Under the pieces are notes generated by a model that was not told the origin of the DNA, searched no databases, and was given only the letters and a program-made list of their open reading frames with translations. The translations under genes were made by a program, and so were the position numbers. DNA of 64,000 bases from Brevundimonas huaxiensis (GTDB lineage Bacteria; Pseudomonadota; Alphaproteobacteria; Caulobacterales; Caulobacteraceae). Location: contig NZ_JABBJE010000005.1 in the NCBI RefSeq assembly GCF_014218725.1, positions 1-64,000 on the forward strand, given 5' to 3'. This document shows, one piece after another, positions 42,088 to 53,560 of this stretch. Every line of letters starts with the position of its first letter. Positions within the stretch are counted from its first letter, which is position 1.

Positions 42088-44645
42088 ACGCCCATCTTTT
42101 TCAGAGCCGATTTCAAGCTGACCGCCGAGGCGCGGAAATCAGCCCACGGATCGGGCTTCTTGAGCAAGGTCGGATAGGTCCAGAGGTTGAATGCGGCGGG
42201 GTCCAGCCCGGCCTTCACCTGCCCCCACGACAGCGGGAAGGCGATCCCCGCCCCCGGCCGTGCGCGCGGCGACCAGGGCGCGACCGCCGTCGCCATCCGC
42301 CCGTTGCGCAGATAGTCGATGAAGATCTTTCCTCCCCGCGCCTTCTTGGCCAGGGTCGTGGTGAACCGGTCTGGCGCCTCGGCGCGGATGGCCTCGGCCA
42401 TCGCCTTGGCGAAGGCCTTGTTCTGATCCCAGGTCACGCGCGAGCGGGCGTCAGTCTTGATCGGCACGACGACGTGCAAACCCTTCCCCCCGGTCGTCTT
42501 GACGAAGGCGGCCAGACCCAGCGCCTCGATCTTCGCCTTCACGACCTTGGACGCGGCAATGACGTCGGCGAAGTCCAGCCCCTCGTCCGGATCCAGGTCG
42601 AAGGTGATCTGCTCGGGGATTTCCGGCTGGCCGGGCGCACAGCCCCAGGGGTGCAATTCCAGCCCGCCCGACTGGGCGATGGCGACCAGGCCGCCGACAT
42701 CGACGGCGGCGACATAAGGGGTGCGGGCCTTGACGTCGATCAGCTTCAGTCGCGGGTTTGACCCTGCCATGGCATGACGCTGGAAGAAGGTCTCGCCCCC
42801 GATGCCCTCGGGCGCCCGGATGATCGAGGTCGGCCGGTCCGTCACATGGGGCAGTATCCGCTCGGCCGCCGCCTCGTAGTAGCGCGCCAGATCGGCCTTG
42901 GTGATCGCCGGCCGATCGCCCACGGCGGGCCACAGCACCTTGTCGGGGCTGGAGATGGTCACGCCCGCCACGACCACCTTGCCGGGCTTTCCGGCCGGTC
43001 GCACCGTCATCGTGGTCTTCTTGGCTTCGCCCATGTCCGTGGGCGTTTGCGGCGCCTGGGTGACCTCGGCGGCTGTCTTGTCTTCGCGCAACCCCTTGAA
43101 CGCCGCCTGCCGCAACGATCCGGATTCGGTATAGCCGCCGTGCTCAACCTCGGCGACCAGCACCGGTTTGACCCAATGGATGTCCTTGGCCGCCTTGGGC
43201 GCGCCCGCCCCGGCAAAGGGGGATTTATCCGCCGCCACGCCCTTAAGCGCCGGAACAAGGGTCTTCGTTACCGCCTCGCCATAGCCCGTGCCGACCCGGC
43301 CCAGATAGCGAAGGCTGCCCTTTTCCCTGACCCCGACCAGGAGAGAGCGGAACCGCGTCCCGCCCTCGGACGACCAGCCGCCGATCACCACTTCGTCGCG
43401 CCCCCGGCATTTGGACTTCAGCCAGGTCGACGACCGCCCGGCATGATAGGGGGCGTCCAGTTTCTTGGAGATCACCCCTTCCAGATCCATGCGGCAGGCG
43501 CTCTCCAGCACCGCCTGGCCGGTCGAGGCGAAATGCTCGACGTAGCGCAGTCGCCCGGCGGCCGCCTTTCCGATCCGGTTCACATAGGCCTGCAGCCGCG
43601 CCTTGCGATGCGACAGCGGCAGTTTGCGCAGATCCTCCGCCCCCTCGAACAACAGGTCGAAGGCGAAATAGACCAGGCCTTCCGTCTTCTCGTCCGAAAT
43701 GGCGGCCTGCAACGCCCCGAAGTCCGGCATGTGATCGTCATCCAGCGCGCACAGCTCGCCGTCGATCACCGCGTCGGGCCAGGTCGCCGCATCCGCTGCG
43801 AGGTCGGGAAACTTGTCGCTCCAGTCCAGACCCTTGCGCGTCCGCAAGACCGCCCGACCGCCGCCGACCCCGATCTGGATGCGATAGCCGTCGAACTTGA
43901 TCTCGTGCGCCCAGCCCGTTCCACCTGGCGGATGGTCGGTCACCTTGCACAGCTGGATCGGCACGAAGGCCGGCGGCTTCTTGGTCTTCGCCGCCGCTTT
44001 GGAGGGTTTGGGCTTGGCCGGACCTTTACGCCCGGTCGGCTTGGACGCCGTCCATTCCTTTGTCCCATCCGCGATCTCGGCCAGCGACCGGCCGGTCGTC
44101 ACCGAGGCGTCGATTTCGGCGAGCGCATCGCCCTCTCCAGCCACGGCGAAGTCGTCCTTCTCCTTCAGCAGCAGCCAGTTGTTGCGTTTGGAGGGCTTGC
44201 CCCGATCGCGCTTCAACCGGATCAGAGCCCATTTGCCCTTCAGCCGCTCGCCGTGAAGGATCATCTTGATCTGACCCTTGGCCCAGGCCGCCTCCAGGTC
44301 CGGCTCCTGCGGCTCCCAGGTGCCGACGTCCCACATCTGCACCGTGCCGGCGCCGTAGTTGCCATCGGGAATCGTCCCCTCGAACGACCCGTAATCCAGC
44401 GGATGATCCTCGACCTCGACCGCCAGCCGCTTGACCGCCGTGTCGCGCGACGGCGCTTTGGTCACGGCCCAGGATTTCAGCACCCCGTCCGCCTCGATGC
44501 GGAAATCGTAGTGCAGACGCGTCGCCGCGTGGCGCTGGATCAGATAGCGAAAGCCGCCCTTGGCGCGCCTGGCCTTGGCGCCCTTCGGCTCGGGCGTCTC
44601 GCCGAACCGGCGCTTGGCCTGATAGGTCTTCAGTTCACCGCGCAT
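42084..44645 (-). CDS. ligD: LigD: ATP-dependent DNA ligase with 3'-phosphoesterase and polymerase domains
   Basis: 853 residues in the order phosphoesterase-ligase-polymerase. The PE domain (about 1-195) includes FRYLIQRHAATRLHYDFRIEADG and HPLDYGSFEGTIPDGNYG. The adenylation lysine is in HEIKFDGYR near 250, followed by the DGEL motif and the OB fold (to about 525). The primase-polymerase domain starts near 565 (SSPDKVLWPAVGDR), with catalytic aspartates in FDLDPDEGLDFADV near 685 and GGKGLHVVVP. It trims, fills and seals ends held by Ku. It lies tail-to-tail with ku; upstream on the same strand is the extensin-family gene. Mycobacterial LigD has the polymerase domain first. Confidence 0.96.
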   Translation of the reverse strand: MRGELKTYQAKRRFGETPEPKGAKARRAKGGFRYLIQRHAATRLHYDFRIEADGVLKSWAVTKAPSRDTAVKRLAVEVEDHPLDYGSFEGTIPDGNYGAGTVQMWDVGTWEPQEPDLEAAWAKGQIKMILHGERLKGKWALIRLKRDRGKPSKRNNWLLLKEKDDFAVAGEGDALAEIDASVTTGRSLAEIADGTKEWTASKPTGRKGPAKPKPSKAAAKTKKPPAFVPIQLCKVTDHPPGGTGWAHEIKFDGYRIQIGVGGGRAVLRTRKGLDWSDKFPDLAADAATWPDAVIDGELCALDDDHMPDFGALQAAISDEKTEGLVYFAFDLLFEGAEDLRKLPLSHRKARLQAYVNRIGKAAAGRLRYVEHFASTGQAVLESACRMDLEGVISKKLDAPYHAGRSSTWLKSKCRGRDEVVIGGWSSEGGTRFRSLLVGVREKGSLRYLGRVGTGYGEAVTKTLVPALKGVAADKSPFAGAGAPKAAKDIHWVKPVLVAEVEHGGYTESGSLRQAAFKGLREDKTAAEVTQAPQTPTDMGEAKKTTMTVRPAGKPGKVVVAGVTISSPDKVLWPAVGDRPAITKADLARYYEAAAERILPHVTDRPTSIIRAPEGIGGETFFQRHAMAGSNPRLKLIDVKARTPYVAAVDVGGLVAIAQSGGLELHPWGCAPGQPEIPEQITFDLDPDEGLDFADVIAASKVVKAKIEALGLAAFVKTTGGKGLHVVVPIKTDARSRVTWDQNKAFAKAMAEAIRAEAPDRFTTTLAKKARGGKIFIDYLRNGRMATAVAPWSPRARPGAGIAFPLSWGQVKAGLDPAAFNLWTYPTLLKKPDPWADFRASAVSLKSALKKMGV

Positions 44646-44679
44646 AGGGGCGTAATCCGCCCCGCGCCAAAGCGTTGCC

Positions 44680-45423
44680 TCAGCGACAGAAGCGCGTGTC
44701 GGTCGCCTCGAGGTGCAGGTGGTCGTAGTGGACGGCGTTGTAGTCGGGGCTGAGCGTCGTGCCGAAGATGCGGCAGGCGTCGTCGCGGATACGCTTCAGA
44801 AAGCGCGCTTCGGGCGTGTCGCCGCTCCAGTCCTTGGTCACGGTGATGCGCCGCCCGTCCCTCAGCCGCACCCCGGCGAAGTCCAGCGCCGCCGCCTGGG
44901 AATGGGCGCTGATGCGGTTCGAGCCCACACCGTTGTTCACGTTGCGACAGGCGTAGGCCCCCATGTGATCGATCTGCACGACGTCCGAGCCCAGGATTTC
45001 TCGCGCCGCCGGCTCGAGCGACTGACGACGCCAGATGCTCAGCGCCAGCGCGGTCTGGCAGGTCATCTCCACATCGCCCGGCGCCATGCGCGCCACCGTC
45101 CCCAGGTCGGCGCCCAGCACCCCGCCCTTGCTCAGCCCGCAGGTCGCGGTGTTCTGGCGATCCGGGACGGGGCTGAACCGCACGCGCGCGGCGTTCAACT
45201 CGGCCAGGCACCGGCCCAGATCGCCGCCTTCGCGCACGACCAGCGCCTGGGTCCCGCCGTCGATCATCCGATCCACCAGCCCCCCGACCAGCGGCGCCTC
45301 GGTGCGTGACGGATAGGGCGATGTCGGCCGCAGCGGCTCAGGGGGACGCCGCACGCAGCCGCTGAGGATCAGCAGGACGCCAAGGCCGATGAGAATGTGA
45401 GAGACGCGCGACACGGAGTGCAT
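44680..45423 (-). CDS. Extensin-family lipoprotein, VanY/LAS-type peptidase fold
   Basis: 247 residues from ATG 45423, with a lipoprotein signal and lipobox LILSGC. The C-terminal extensin-like domain (about 85-247) has SNRISAHSQAAALDFAG (His and Asp zinc ligands) and a terminal NAVHYDHLHLEATDTRFC (second His). This fold is related to LAS metallopeptidases acting on peptidoglycan cross-links, so a periplasmic wall-hydrolase role is likely. Four cysteines in the domain (RCLAEL, ATCGLS, YACRNV, ACRIF) could pair. It sits 34 bp upstream of ligD on the same strand; linkage to repair is probably incidental. Confidence 0.85.
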   Translation of the reverse strand: MHSVSRVSHILIGLGVLLILSGCVRRPPEPLRPTSPYPSRTEAPLVGGLVDRMIDGGTQALVVREGGDLGRCLAELNAARVRFSPVPDRQNTATCGLSKGGVLGADLGTVARMAPGDVEMTCQTALALSIWRRQSLEPAAREILGSDVVQIDHMGAYACRNVNNGVGSNRISAHSQAAALDFAGVRLRDGRRITVTKDWSGDTPEARFLKRIRDDACRIFGTTLSPDYNAVHYDHLHLEATDTRFCR

Positions 45424-45479
45424 GGTCGCGACGCTTAGCTGATTCCCGCCGCCGCCGTGGTCACGAGGCGGAGAGCCGT

Positions 45480-45659
45480 CTATCGGCGCTCTTCGGACGC
45501 GCCATTTGCCCGGCAACGATCCGAGCAGAACCGCACCTGATCCCAGTCCCGCGCCCACTTTTTTCGCCAAGCGAAAGACAGGCCGCAGGCGGCGCAGCGC
45601 TTTTGCGGCAGGTCGGACTTGGCCGGCGCCGTACCGAGATTGACGTGTTTTCGGGCCAT
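45480..45659 (-). CDS. DUF2256 small zinc-ribbon protein, 59 aa
   Basis: MARKHVNLGTAPAKSDLPQK, then RCAACGLSFAWRKKWARDWDQVRFCSDRCR: a CxxC...CxxxC zinc-ribbon pattern with the Trp-rich WRKKWxRxWDxV linker that defines DUF2256. Function unknown; often annotated simply as DUF2256 or next to cryptochrome-type genes. Start ATG 45659 (MARK) is preferred over TTG 45671. It lies just inside the rpoD terminator on the same strand. Confidence 0.85.
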   Translation of the reverse strand: MARKHVNLGTAPAKSDLPQKRCAACGLSFAWRKKWARDWDQVRFCSDRCRANGASEERR

Positions 45660-45670
45660 GTCGCCTGCCA

Positions 45671-45702
45671 AGAAAAAGGGCGGCCCGTCAGGGCCGCCCT
45701 TG
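45671..45702 (-). terminator. Rho-independent terminator of rpoD
   Basis: On the minus strand an 11-bp stem (AAGGGCGGCCC with GGGCCGCCCTT) with a TGAC loop spans 45701-45677, followed by TTTTTCTT. It lies 7 bp after the rpoD stop. Confidence 0.9.
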
Positions 45703-45708
45703 ATCGTA

Positions 45709-47655
<1,947 letters not shown>

Positions 47656-47729
47656 AGTCAGTCTGTCTCCAGCCGAGAGGGTGATCAGTCCGCCTCGGCG
47701 AAAAATACAATGCTTGGCGTGCCGTAAGG

Positions 47730-49589
47730 TTACGTGCCCGCGCTGTCTTCCCAAATCGTCCCGGCTTTGATCGCACGGCGAAGCGCATCCCGCTCGGCCT
47801 TCAGCCGGCGGAACGCCTCATCCTGCCCAGGCACATCACGTGCATGGGCCAAGGCGTCCTCCAACGCCGCTACGCGGGTTGAAGCGTCGAACGCCTGCGA
47901 CCATCGGACCCTTGCCTCGGCGAGGGGCGCATTTGCGGCCAGGAATGGCGCGCCGGACTTTGCCGCCGCCTTCTCGACCTCGCGCACTAAGGCATCATGA
48001 CCCGATTGCGCCAGATGGCGTCGCAGGGCGGCGGAGTCAAGGCTATGTCCCGACAGACGCAGGCGAACCAGCTCCTGCGCCAGTCCATCCAGCCCCTTGT
48101 CGCCGAATCCGTGGGCGGCGATCTCCTCCAGATGGTCGTCCATCCGTTCGGGGTCGTCGATGGCGCCGTGGGCCAGGGCGGCCGGCACGGGCTCGATGGC
48201 GCGAAACAGCGACTGCATCGCCTGGGCGCCCTCCGCCGTCTGACCCAGTTTGTGCGGCGGGCCGAAACCGCGCCTGCCCTGCCCCGGCGTCCAGGGCGCG
48301 CGTTGGGGGCTGCGCGGGAACAGGGCGTCGAAACGGTCGAACAGGTCGCGGCGGTATTGCTCGGCCAGATCCTTGTCCTGGATGGCCGAGGCGGTGTTTC
48401 TCAGCCGCGCTTTGAAGCCGGCCTTGCGCTCCGGCGTGTCCAGCGGCTCCAGATCCTGTTCGCGGCGGAACAGCACCTCGGCGAACCCATGGGTTTCGGC
48501 CAGGGCCTGACGCAGCGCGGGCGCGCCCCTGTCGCGCAGAATGTCGTCGGGATCCTGACCGGCGCCCAGCAGGGCGAACCGGAACGAGCGCCCTGGCTTC
48601 AGCAGCGGCAGCGACCGTTCGATGGCGCGATAGGCGGCGCGCAGTCCGGCCGCATCGCCGTCGAAGCACAGGATCGGCTCGTGCGACACACGCCACAGCC
48701 GTTCCATCTGCTCCTCGGTCAGGGCCGTGCCCATCGGCGCCACGGCCGGCAGGCCCGCGCGCTGGCAGGCGATGACGTCCATATAGCCTTCGACCACGAT
48801 GATGGCCTGGTCGTTCTTGGATTCCGCGCCCAGGATCCGCCGCGCCTCGGGCAGGCCGTAGAGGGTCGCGCCCTTGTGGAAGAGCGGGCTTTCCGGGCCG
48901 TTCAGATATTTCGCCCGGTCGTCGGGGTTCATGGCCCGGCCGCCGAAGCTGACGATCCGGCCGCGCGCATCCAGGATCGGGAACATCAGCCGGTCGCGGA
49001 ATCGATCATAGGGCTGGCCGCCGCTTTCGGGCGAGATCAGCAACCCGGCCTCGACCAGTTCGGCTGGCTTGGCGCCGCGCTGGACCAAGGCCTGCTTCAG
49101 CCCCTCGCGATCGTTGGGCGCGTAGCCCAGGCCGAACCGCTCCCACTGATCCTCGGGCAGGCCGCGCTTGTCCAGATACTCCCGCGCCGCCTTGCCCGGC
49201 GTGCGGCGCAGGTTTGCGGCGAACCATTTCTGGGCCAGGTCCATCCAGTCGGACAGACCCGCCCGCTTCTGCTCGCGCTCGGCCTCCTTGGGGTCTTCGG
49301 CCGGGAGCTGCATCCCCGCCTCGCCGGCCAGGCGCTGCACCGCCTCGACGAAACTCAGCCGCTCGGTCTCCTGCAGGAAGGAAATGATGTCGCCATGCTT
49401 GCCGGACGAAAAGTCGTGGAAGAAGCCCTTGTCGTCGTTGACAAAAAAGGACGGCGACTTCTCCTTCGAGAACGGCGACAGACCGACGTATTCGCGGCCC
49501 TGACGTTTCAGCTTCACCGTCCGCCCGATCACGTCGGACGGCCGAAGGCGGGCCTTCAGTTCATCGATGAATCTCTCGTCGAAACGCAC
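47730..49589 (-). CDS. dnaG: DNA primase DnaG, zinc-ligand-free N-terminal domain
   Basis: 619 residues. DnaG makes RNA primers at the replication fork together with the DnaB helicase. The TOPRIM domain has [12 protein letters not shown] (about 262) and CFDGDAAG (about 306). The N-terminal CHC2 zinc domain is recognisable ([17 protein letters not shown]...[13 protein letters not shown]), but the four positions that are C-H-C-C in E. coli are Ser38, Ser41, Asp59 and Ser62. This ligand loss is, to my recollection, common in alphaproteobacterial primases, with the fold retained. The C-terminal helicase-binding region is at about 430-619. Expressed with rpoD 74 bp downstream. Confidence 0.96.
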   Translation of the reverse strand: MRFDERFIDELKARLRPSDVIGRTVKLKRQGREYVGLSPFSKEKSPSFFVNDDKGFFHDFSSGKHGDIISFLQETERLSFVEAVQRLAGEAGMQLPAEDPKEAEREQKRAGLSDWMDLAQKWFAANLRRTPGKAAREYLDKRGLPEDQWERFGLGYAPNDREGLKQALVQRGAKPAELVEAGLLISPESGGQPYDRFRDRLMFPILDARGRIVSFGGRAMNPDDRAKYLNGPESPLFHKGATLYGLPEARRILGAESKNDQAIIVVEGYMDVIACQRAGLPAVAPMGTALTEEQMERLWRVSHEPILCFDGDAAGLRAAYRAIERSLPLLKPGRSFRFALLGAGQDPDDILRDRGAPALRQALAETHGFAEVLFRREQDLEPLDTPERKAGFKARLRNTASAIQDKDLAEQYRRDLFDRFDALFPRSPQRAPWTPGQGRRGFGPPHKLGQTAEGAQAMQSLFRAIEPVPAALAHGAIDDPERMDDHLEEIAAHGFGDKGLDGLAQELVRLRLSGHSLDSAALRRHLAQSGHDALVREVEKAAAKSGAPFLAANAPLAEARVRWSQAFDASTRVAALEDALAHARDVPGQDEAFRRLKAERDALRRAIKAGTIWEDSAGT

Positions 49590-49854
49590 CCGCGATCCTT
49601 AAGCCCTGCGGCTCTTCACGTCGATGATCAGGAAGACGATCAGGCGGCTCGTCCGGGCATCCCCCGATATCCGAACGAACCGCCGCATCGCAGAAGGCGC
49701 CAACCACAGCGTCCCCCAACGCCTTGGCTAACGAAGTCCTAACGCCTCGCGGACCGGCATCTGAAGTCAGGACCGGCGTTCTGTCGAGAGGTAGGCGAGC
49801 TGGCTATAGCGAATAGAGGCGAGACTGTGTCCTTTTCGTCGCGCGTCGTTTGCC

Positions 49855-50685
49855 TTAAGGGCGACCGAAGGGGACGACCTTATTGGCGGCGTCATGCCCG
49901 ATATCGGCGCTTCCCAGAAAGGGTATGCCCGAACGCAGGCACCAGTATCGAACGATTTCCTCCGGAGTCTGACCGAAATCGGGATCGTTTGGCGTGACGT
50001 CCGAGACCCGTCCCAGGCGAATCCCGGCCACGCGACGGATGCTGGCCTGGCTGGTCAAGTGAAACATCATTCTGTCGATCCGGTAGGCGGCCTCGGACAC
50101 CTCCTCCAGCATCAGGACGTGGTCGGACAGATCGGGCTCCAGCGGCGTGCCGGTCAGTTCGTTCAGGATGGTCAGGTTGAAGGCGACGGCCGGGCGCGGA
50201 TCGGTCGCCAGCGACGGCTCGATCCAGTCGGTGCGTCCCGTGGTCAGCCAGGACAGGGCGCCGCGCGCGGTCGCGTCGTCGCGCACCGAATCCGAGGCCA
50301 TCGGTCCATGCGCCAGATGCTGGAACCTGGCCTTGTACATCCCGGCCAACAGGCTGCCGGCGTCGGAATAGCCCATGTAGCGCTTCTTGCGGGCGACGGC
50401 GTCCAGGCGCGGGATCACCGCATCAGCGATGCGGCACGAGCCGTAGCCGCCGCGCGCGAACCAGATGGCGTCGATGCGGGGGTCGTTGGCGAACTCAACG
50501 AAGGCGTCGGCGCGCGCCCGGTCATCGCCGGCGAAATGACCGTGTTTCAAAAAACAGGCGGGGTGAAAAACGACGGCGACATTGCGGTCGGGATGGTTCT
50601 GCGCCATCCAGGCCTCGACCGCCTCGGCGCGCTCTTTGGAGAAGCGCGAACTGGCGCAGACGACGCCGATCTTGAAGCTGCCCAT
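49855..50685 (-). CDS. ldcA: LD-carboxypeptidase LdcA (peptidase family S66)
   Basis: 276 residues from ATG 50685 (MGSFKIGVVCASSR), preferred over the upstream ATG at 50706. The S66 signature is present: DAIWFARGGYGSCR (72-85) and YMGYSDAGSLL with nucleophile Ser107. Further on, HVLMLEEVSEAAYRIDRM and the C-terminal GSADIGHDAANKVVPFG hold the Glu and His of the triad. It removes the terminal D-Ala from muropeptide tetrapeptides in the cytoplasm during wall recycling. Divergent from mpl, whose product uses the tripeptide it makes. Confidence 0.92.
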   Translation of the reverse strand: MGSFKIGVVCASSRFSKERAEAVEAWMAQNHPDRNVAVVFHPACFLKHGHFAGDDRARADAFVEFANDPRIDAIWFARGGYGSCRIADAVIPRLDAVARKKRYMGYSDAGSLLAGMYKARFQHLAHGPMASDSVRDDATARGALSWLTTGRTDWIEPSLATDPRPAVAFNLTILNELTGTPLEPDLSDHVLMLEEVSEAAYRIDRMMFHLTSQASIRRVAGIRLGRVSDVTPNDPDFGQTPEEIVRYWCLRSGIPFLGSADIGHDAANKVVPFGRP

Positions 50686-50775
50686 TTTATCGCTCTTTGG
50701 GGTCACGTCCGTCTTCTTCGTCGTTTTTGCGATCCCCTACTGGCGGACCGGCCCGATCCCCTGTTCTAAGGGGGC

Positions 50776-52173
50776 ATGAACCAAGACGCCTCCTATTTCT
50801 TCTGCGGCATCGGCGGGTCGGGCATGCTGCCCCTGGCCATGATCGTCCAGGCGCGCGGCGCTGTGATCGAAGGATCGGACCGGGCGCTGGACCAGGGCCG
50901 CACGCCCGAGAAGTTCGACTGGCTGCGCGCCCACGGCGTGACCCTGCACCCCCAGGACGGATCGGGCGTGACCCGCGCCGATCAGACCGTCATCGCCACC
51001 GGCGCCATCGAGGAGACGGTGCCCGACATCGGCGCGGCCAGGCGCGCGGGCGCGACGATCAAGACCCGGCCCGAACTGCTCAGTGAACTGTTCAACACCG
51101 CCCCGACCTCGGTCGGGGTCGCGGGCACCAGCGGCAAGTCCACCATCACAGGCATGATCGCCTGGATCCTGAACCAGACGGGCCGCGAGCCGACCGTGAT
51201 GAACGGGGCGGTGATGAAGAACTTCGCCGACGCCGACCATCCGTTCGCCAGCGCCCTGATCGGCGGGCCGGACCTGTTCGTGTCCGAGGTGGACGAAAGC
51301 GACGGCTCCATCGCCCGCTACGACCCGACGGTGGCGGTGGTGTCCAACATCTCGCTGGACCACAAGTCGATGGAAGAGTTGCGCGACCTGTTCGGGGGCT
51401 TCACCGCGCGGGCGACGACGGCCGTGCTGAACCTGGACAATCCCGAGACGGCGGCCCTGGCCCAGACCCTGCCATTCGGCAAGGCGATCACCTTCGGCCT
51501 GGGCGAAGAGAAGGCCGACCTGTCCGCCCATGATCTTCAGCCTCTGCCGACAGGCATGCGGTTCCGGCTGATCGAGGGCTGGAGCGAGCACGACGTGGTC
51601 CTGAACGTGCCCGGCGCCCACAATGTCGCCAACGCCCTGGCCGCGCTGGGTGCGACCCGGGCGCTGGGCGTGCCCACGGCCGAGGCGGTGAAGGCGCTGG
51701 AGACCTTCGCCGGCATCCGTCGCCGGATGGAGGTGGTAGGGACGGCCGGCGACATCACCGTCATCGACGACTTCGCCCATAATCCGGACAAGATCGCCGC
51801 CACGCTAAAGACCCTGCACGCCTTCGACGGGCGGCTGCTGATCCTGTTCCAGCCGCATGGGTTCGGCCCGCTGAAGCTGATGAAGTCGGAGTTCATCGAC
51901 GGTTTCGCCGGCCTGATGCGCGAGGACGACGTGCTACTGATGCCCGAGCCGGTCTATTATGGCGGCACCACCGACCGCAGCGTGGGATCGGAAGACATCG
52001 CCTCCGGCGTCCGCGCCGCCGGCCGTCAGGCTGATGCGCTGGCGACGCGCGCCGCCTGCGGCGACCGGATCGTCGAGATCGCCAAGCCGGGCGACCGGAT
52101 CGTCGTCATGGGCGCGCGCGACGACACCCTGTCGACCTTCGCGGCGGAACTGTTGGGGCGTCTAGGCCGGTAA
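50776..52173 (+). CDS. mpl: Mpl: UDP-MurNAc tripeptide ligase (Mur ligase family)
   Basis: 465 residues. The first domain starts FFCGIGGSGMLPLAMI (UDP-binding). The ATP loop is GVAGTSGKSTITGM (114-127), followed by SEVDESDGSIARYDP, and the C-terminal region has DDFAHNPDKIAATL (331-344). MurC and Mpl are close relatives; I call Mpl because of the DDFAHxP motif and the divergent ldcA neighbour rather than a dcw cluster. Mpl attaches recycled L-Ala-gamma-D-Glu-meso-DAP to UDP-MurNAc, returning it to wall synthesis. AGGGGG precedes ATG 50776. Confidence 0.83.
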   Translation: MNQDASYFFCGIGGSGMLPLAMIVQARGAVIEGSDRALDQGRTPEKFDWLRAHGVTLHPQDGSGVTRADQTVIATGAIEETVPDIGAARRAGATIKTRPELLSELFNTAPTSVGVAGTSGKSTITGMIAWILNQTGREPTVMNGAVMKNFADADHPFASALIGGPDLFVSEVDESDGSIARYDPTVAVVSNISLDHKSMEELRDLFGGFTARATTAVLNLDNPETAALAQTLPFGKAITFGLGEEKADLSAHDLQPLPTGMRFRLIEGWSEHDVVLNVPGAHNVANALAALGATRALGVPTAEAVKALETFAGIRRRMEVVGTAGDITVIDDFAHNPDKIAATLKTLHAFDGRLLILFQPHGFGPLKLMKSEFIDGFAGLMREDDVLLMPEPVYYGGTTDRSVGSEDIASGVRAAGRQADALATRAACGDRIVEIAKPGDRIVVMGARDDTLSTFAAELLGRLGR

Positions 52174-52195
52174 CCGACATCGGCAAGCACGGTGT

Positions 52196-53560
52196 TCAGT
52201 AAACGTCCCGCCGATAGCGCCCGTCTTCCAGAAGGGTCAGCACCACGTCCGCGCCCAGCGCGCTTTCCAGCGCGGCATGCACGCCTTGCGACATGCCTTC
52301 CAGACTGCCGCAGACGTAGATCGCCGCGCCGCGCGCGACCCAGTCGCGCAAGTCATCAACCGCCGCCGCGACAAGATCCTGCACATATCGGCCGTCGCCC
52401 GTATCGCGCGAGAAGCTCCGATCCAGCCGCCGCAGCACGCCCGACGCCAGCCAGGCCTGCAACTCCGCATCGAAGAAGGCGTCATGCGCCTGCGTGCGTT
52501 CTCCGAACAGCAGCCAGGCCCCGCCCGCGTCGGTGCGCGCCTTCAAATGCGCGCGCAGGCCGGCGATGCCCGTGCCGTTGCCGATCAGGATCATCGGCGT
52601 CTCGTCCGCCGGGCCGTGGAAGCTGCGGTTGGTGCGCAGGCGCATTCCGACCTGATCGCCCCGCGCCAGATCCTGCGTCAGCCAGCCCGACGCCAGGCCC
52701 GGGGCGCCGTCGGGATGGCGCATCAGGCGGATCAGAAACTCGACCCGGCCATCCGACGGCAGGGAGGCGATGGAATATTCACGTGAACCCGGCGTGACGC
52801 CGTCACGCTCAGGCAGGCCGACCTCGGCGATGTCGCCGGCCGACCAGTCGGGCGCCGCGCCCACGGCCTCGAACGCCAGATGCCAGGCCTCGCCGCCGGG
52901 ACTGCCCGGATTGACCAGGGTGCGTTCGACCAGCCGCCACGGGTCGTAGGCGGGCGGGGTCCAGTCGGGGGCCGTCACGCTGCCCGTGATCTGGTTCAAC
53001 TGGTGCTGCCAGTGGCGAAGGGCGCCGGCCTCGCCGTTGTCGACCTCGACCATATCGAACAGGGGCTTGGCGCCGGCGCGTCGCAGCCAGCCGTCCACAG
53101 CGTGACCGAAGCCGCAGAACTGATCATAGCTGCGGTCGCCCAGCGCCAGAAGACCGAAACGGAGTTCCGACAGGTCGGTCGTCTCGCCCATGACCTTGCG
53201 CACGAACCGGGCCGCGCTGTCGGGCGGATCGCCCTCGCCCGTCGTCGAGACGATCAGCAATGCACGGTCCGTCGACTTGAGCGTCTGCACATCCAGATCG
53301 GCGAAGGACAGCACTCGCGCGCCCACGCCGCCATCGCCCAGAGACCGCGCCGTCATCCACGCCAGTTCCTCGGCGAAGCCCGTCTGGCTGGCGAAGGCGA
53401 TTAGCAGCGGCCGGCCCTCGCCTGCGCCCGCCAGAGCATCAGACCGCGCACGGGCCGCCGCCTTGGCCCTGCGTTCACGCCAGAAGATGACGGCGATCAG
53501 GGTCAGCCAAAGCGCCAAGGCCCCGACCGCCCACAGCCAGCGCTGCGGATCGGCTGTCAC
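52196..53560 (-). CDS. Membrane-anchored flavodoxin/FAD reductase (CPR-like), iron-siderophore reduction module
   Basis: 454 residues with one N-terminal membrane helix (8-28, LWAVGALALWLTLIAVIFW). A flavodoxin domain at 51-190 follows (IAFASQTGFAEELAWMT, STTGEGDPPDSAARF, LLALGDRSYDQFCGFG), then FAD-binding (REYSIASLPSDG) and NADPH-binding domains (LIGNGTGIAGLRAHL; YVCGSLEGMSQGV). The architecture is that of sulfite-reductase alpha subunit or NADPH-P450 reductase, but shorter. With PepSY, DUF2271, DUF4198 and ApbE partners it fits an electron-transfer chain that reduces ferric siderophore or a periplasmic flavoprotein. GTG start overlaps the apbE stop (GTGA). Confidence 0.87.
   Translation of the reverse strand: MTADPQRWLWAVGALALWLTLIAVIFWRERRAKAAARARSDALAGAGEGRPLLIAFASQTGFAEELAWMTARSLGDGGVGARVLSFADLDVQTLKSTDRALLIVSTTGEGDPPDSAARFVRKVMGETTDLSELRFGLLALGDRSYDQFCGFGHAVDGWLRRAGAKPLFDMVEVDNGEAGALRHWQHQLNQITGSVTAPDWTPPAYDPWRLVERTLVNPGSPGGEAWHLAFEAVGAAPDWSAGDIAEVGLPERDGVTPGSREYSIASLPSDGRVEFLIRLMRHPDGAPGLASGWLTQDLARGDQVGMRLRTNRSFHGPADETPMILIGNGTGIAGLRAHLKARTDAGGAWLLFGERTQAHDAFFDAELQAWLASGVLRRLDRSFSRDTGDGRYVQDLVAAAVDDLRDWVARGAAIYVCGSLEGMSQGVHAALESALGADVVLTLLEDGRYRRDVY

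Noticed and set aside
49590-49854. 265-bp region between ldcA and dnaG as a possible small-gene site
   Set aside because: No frame with a credible start and ribosome binding site; treated as the dnaG promoter region.
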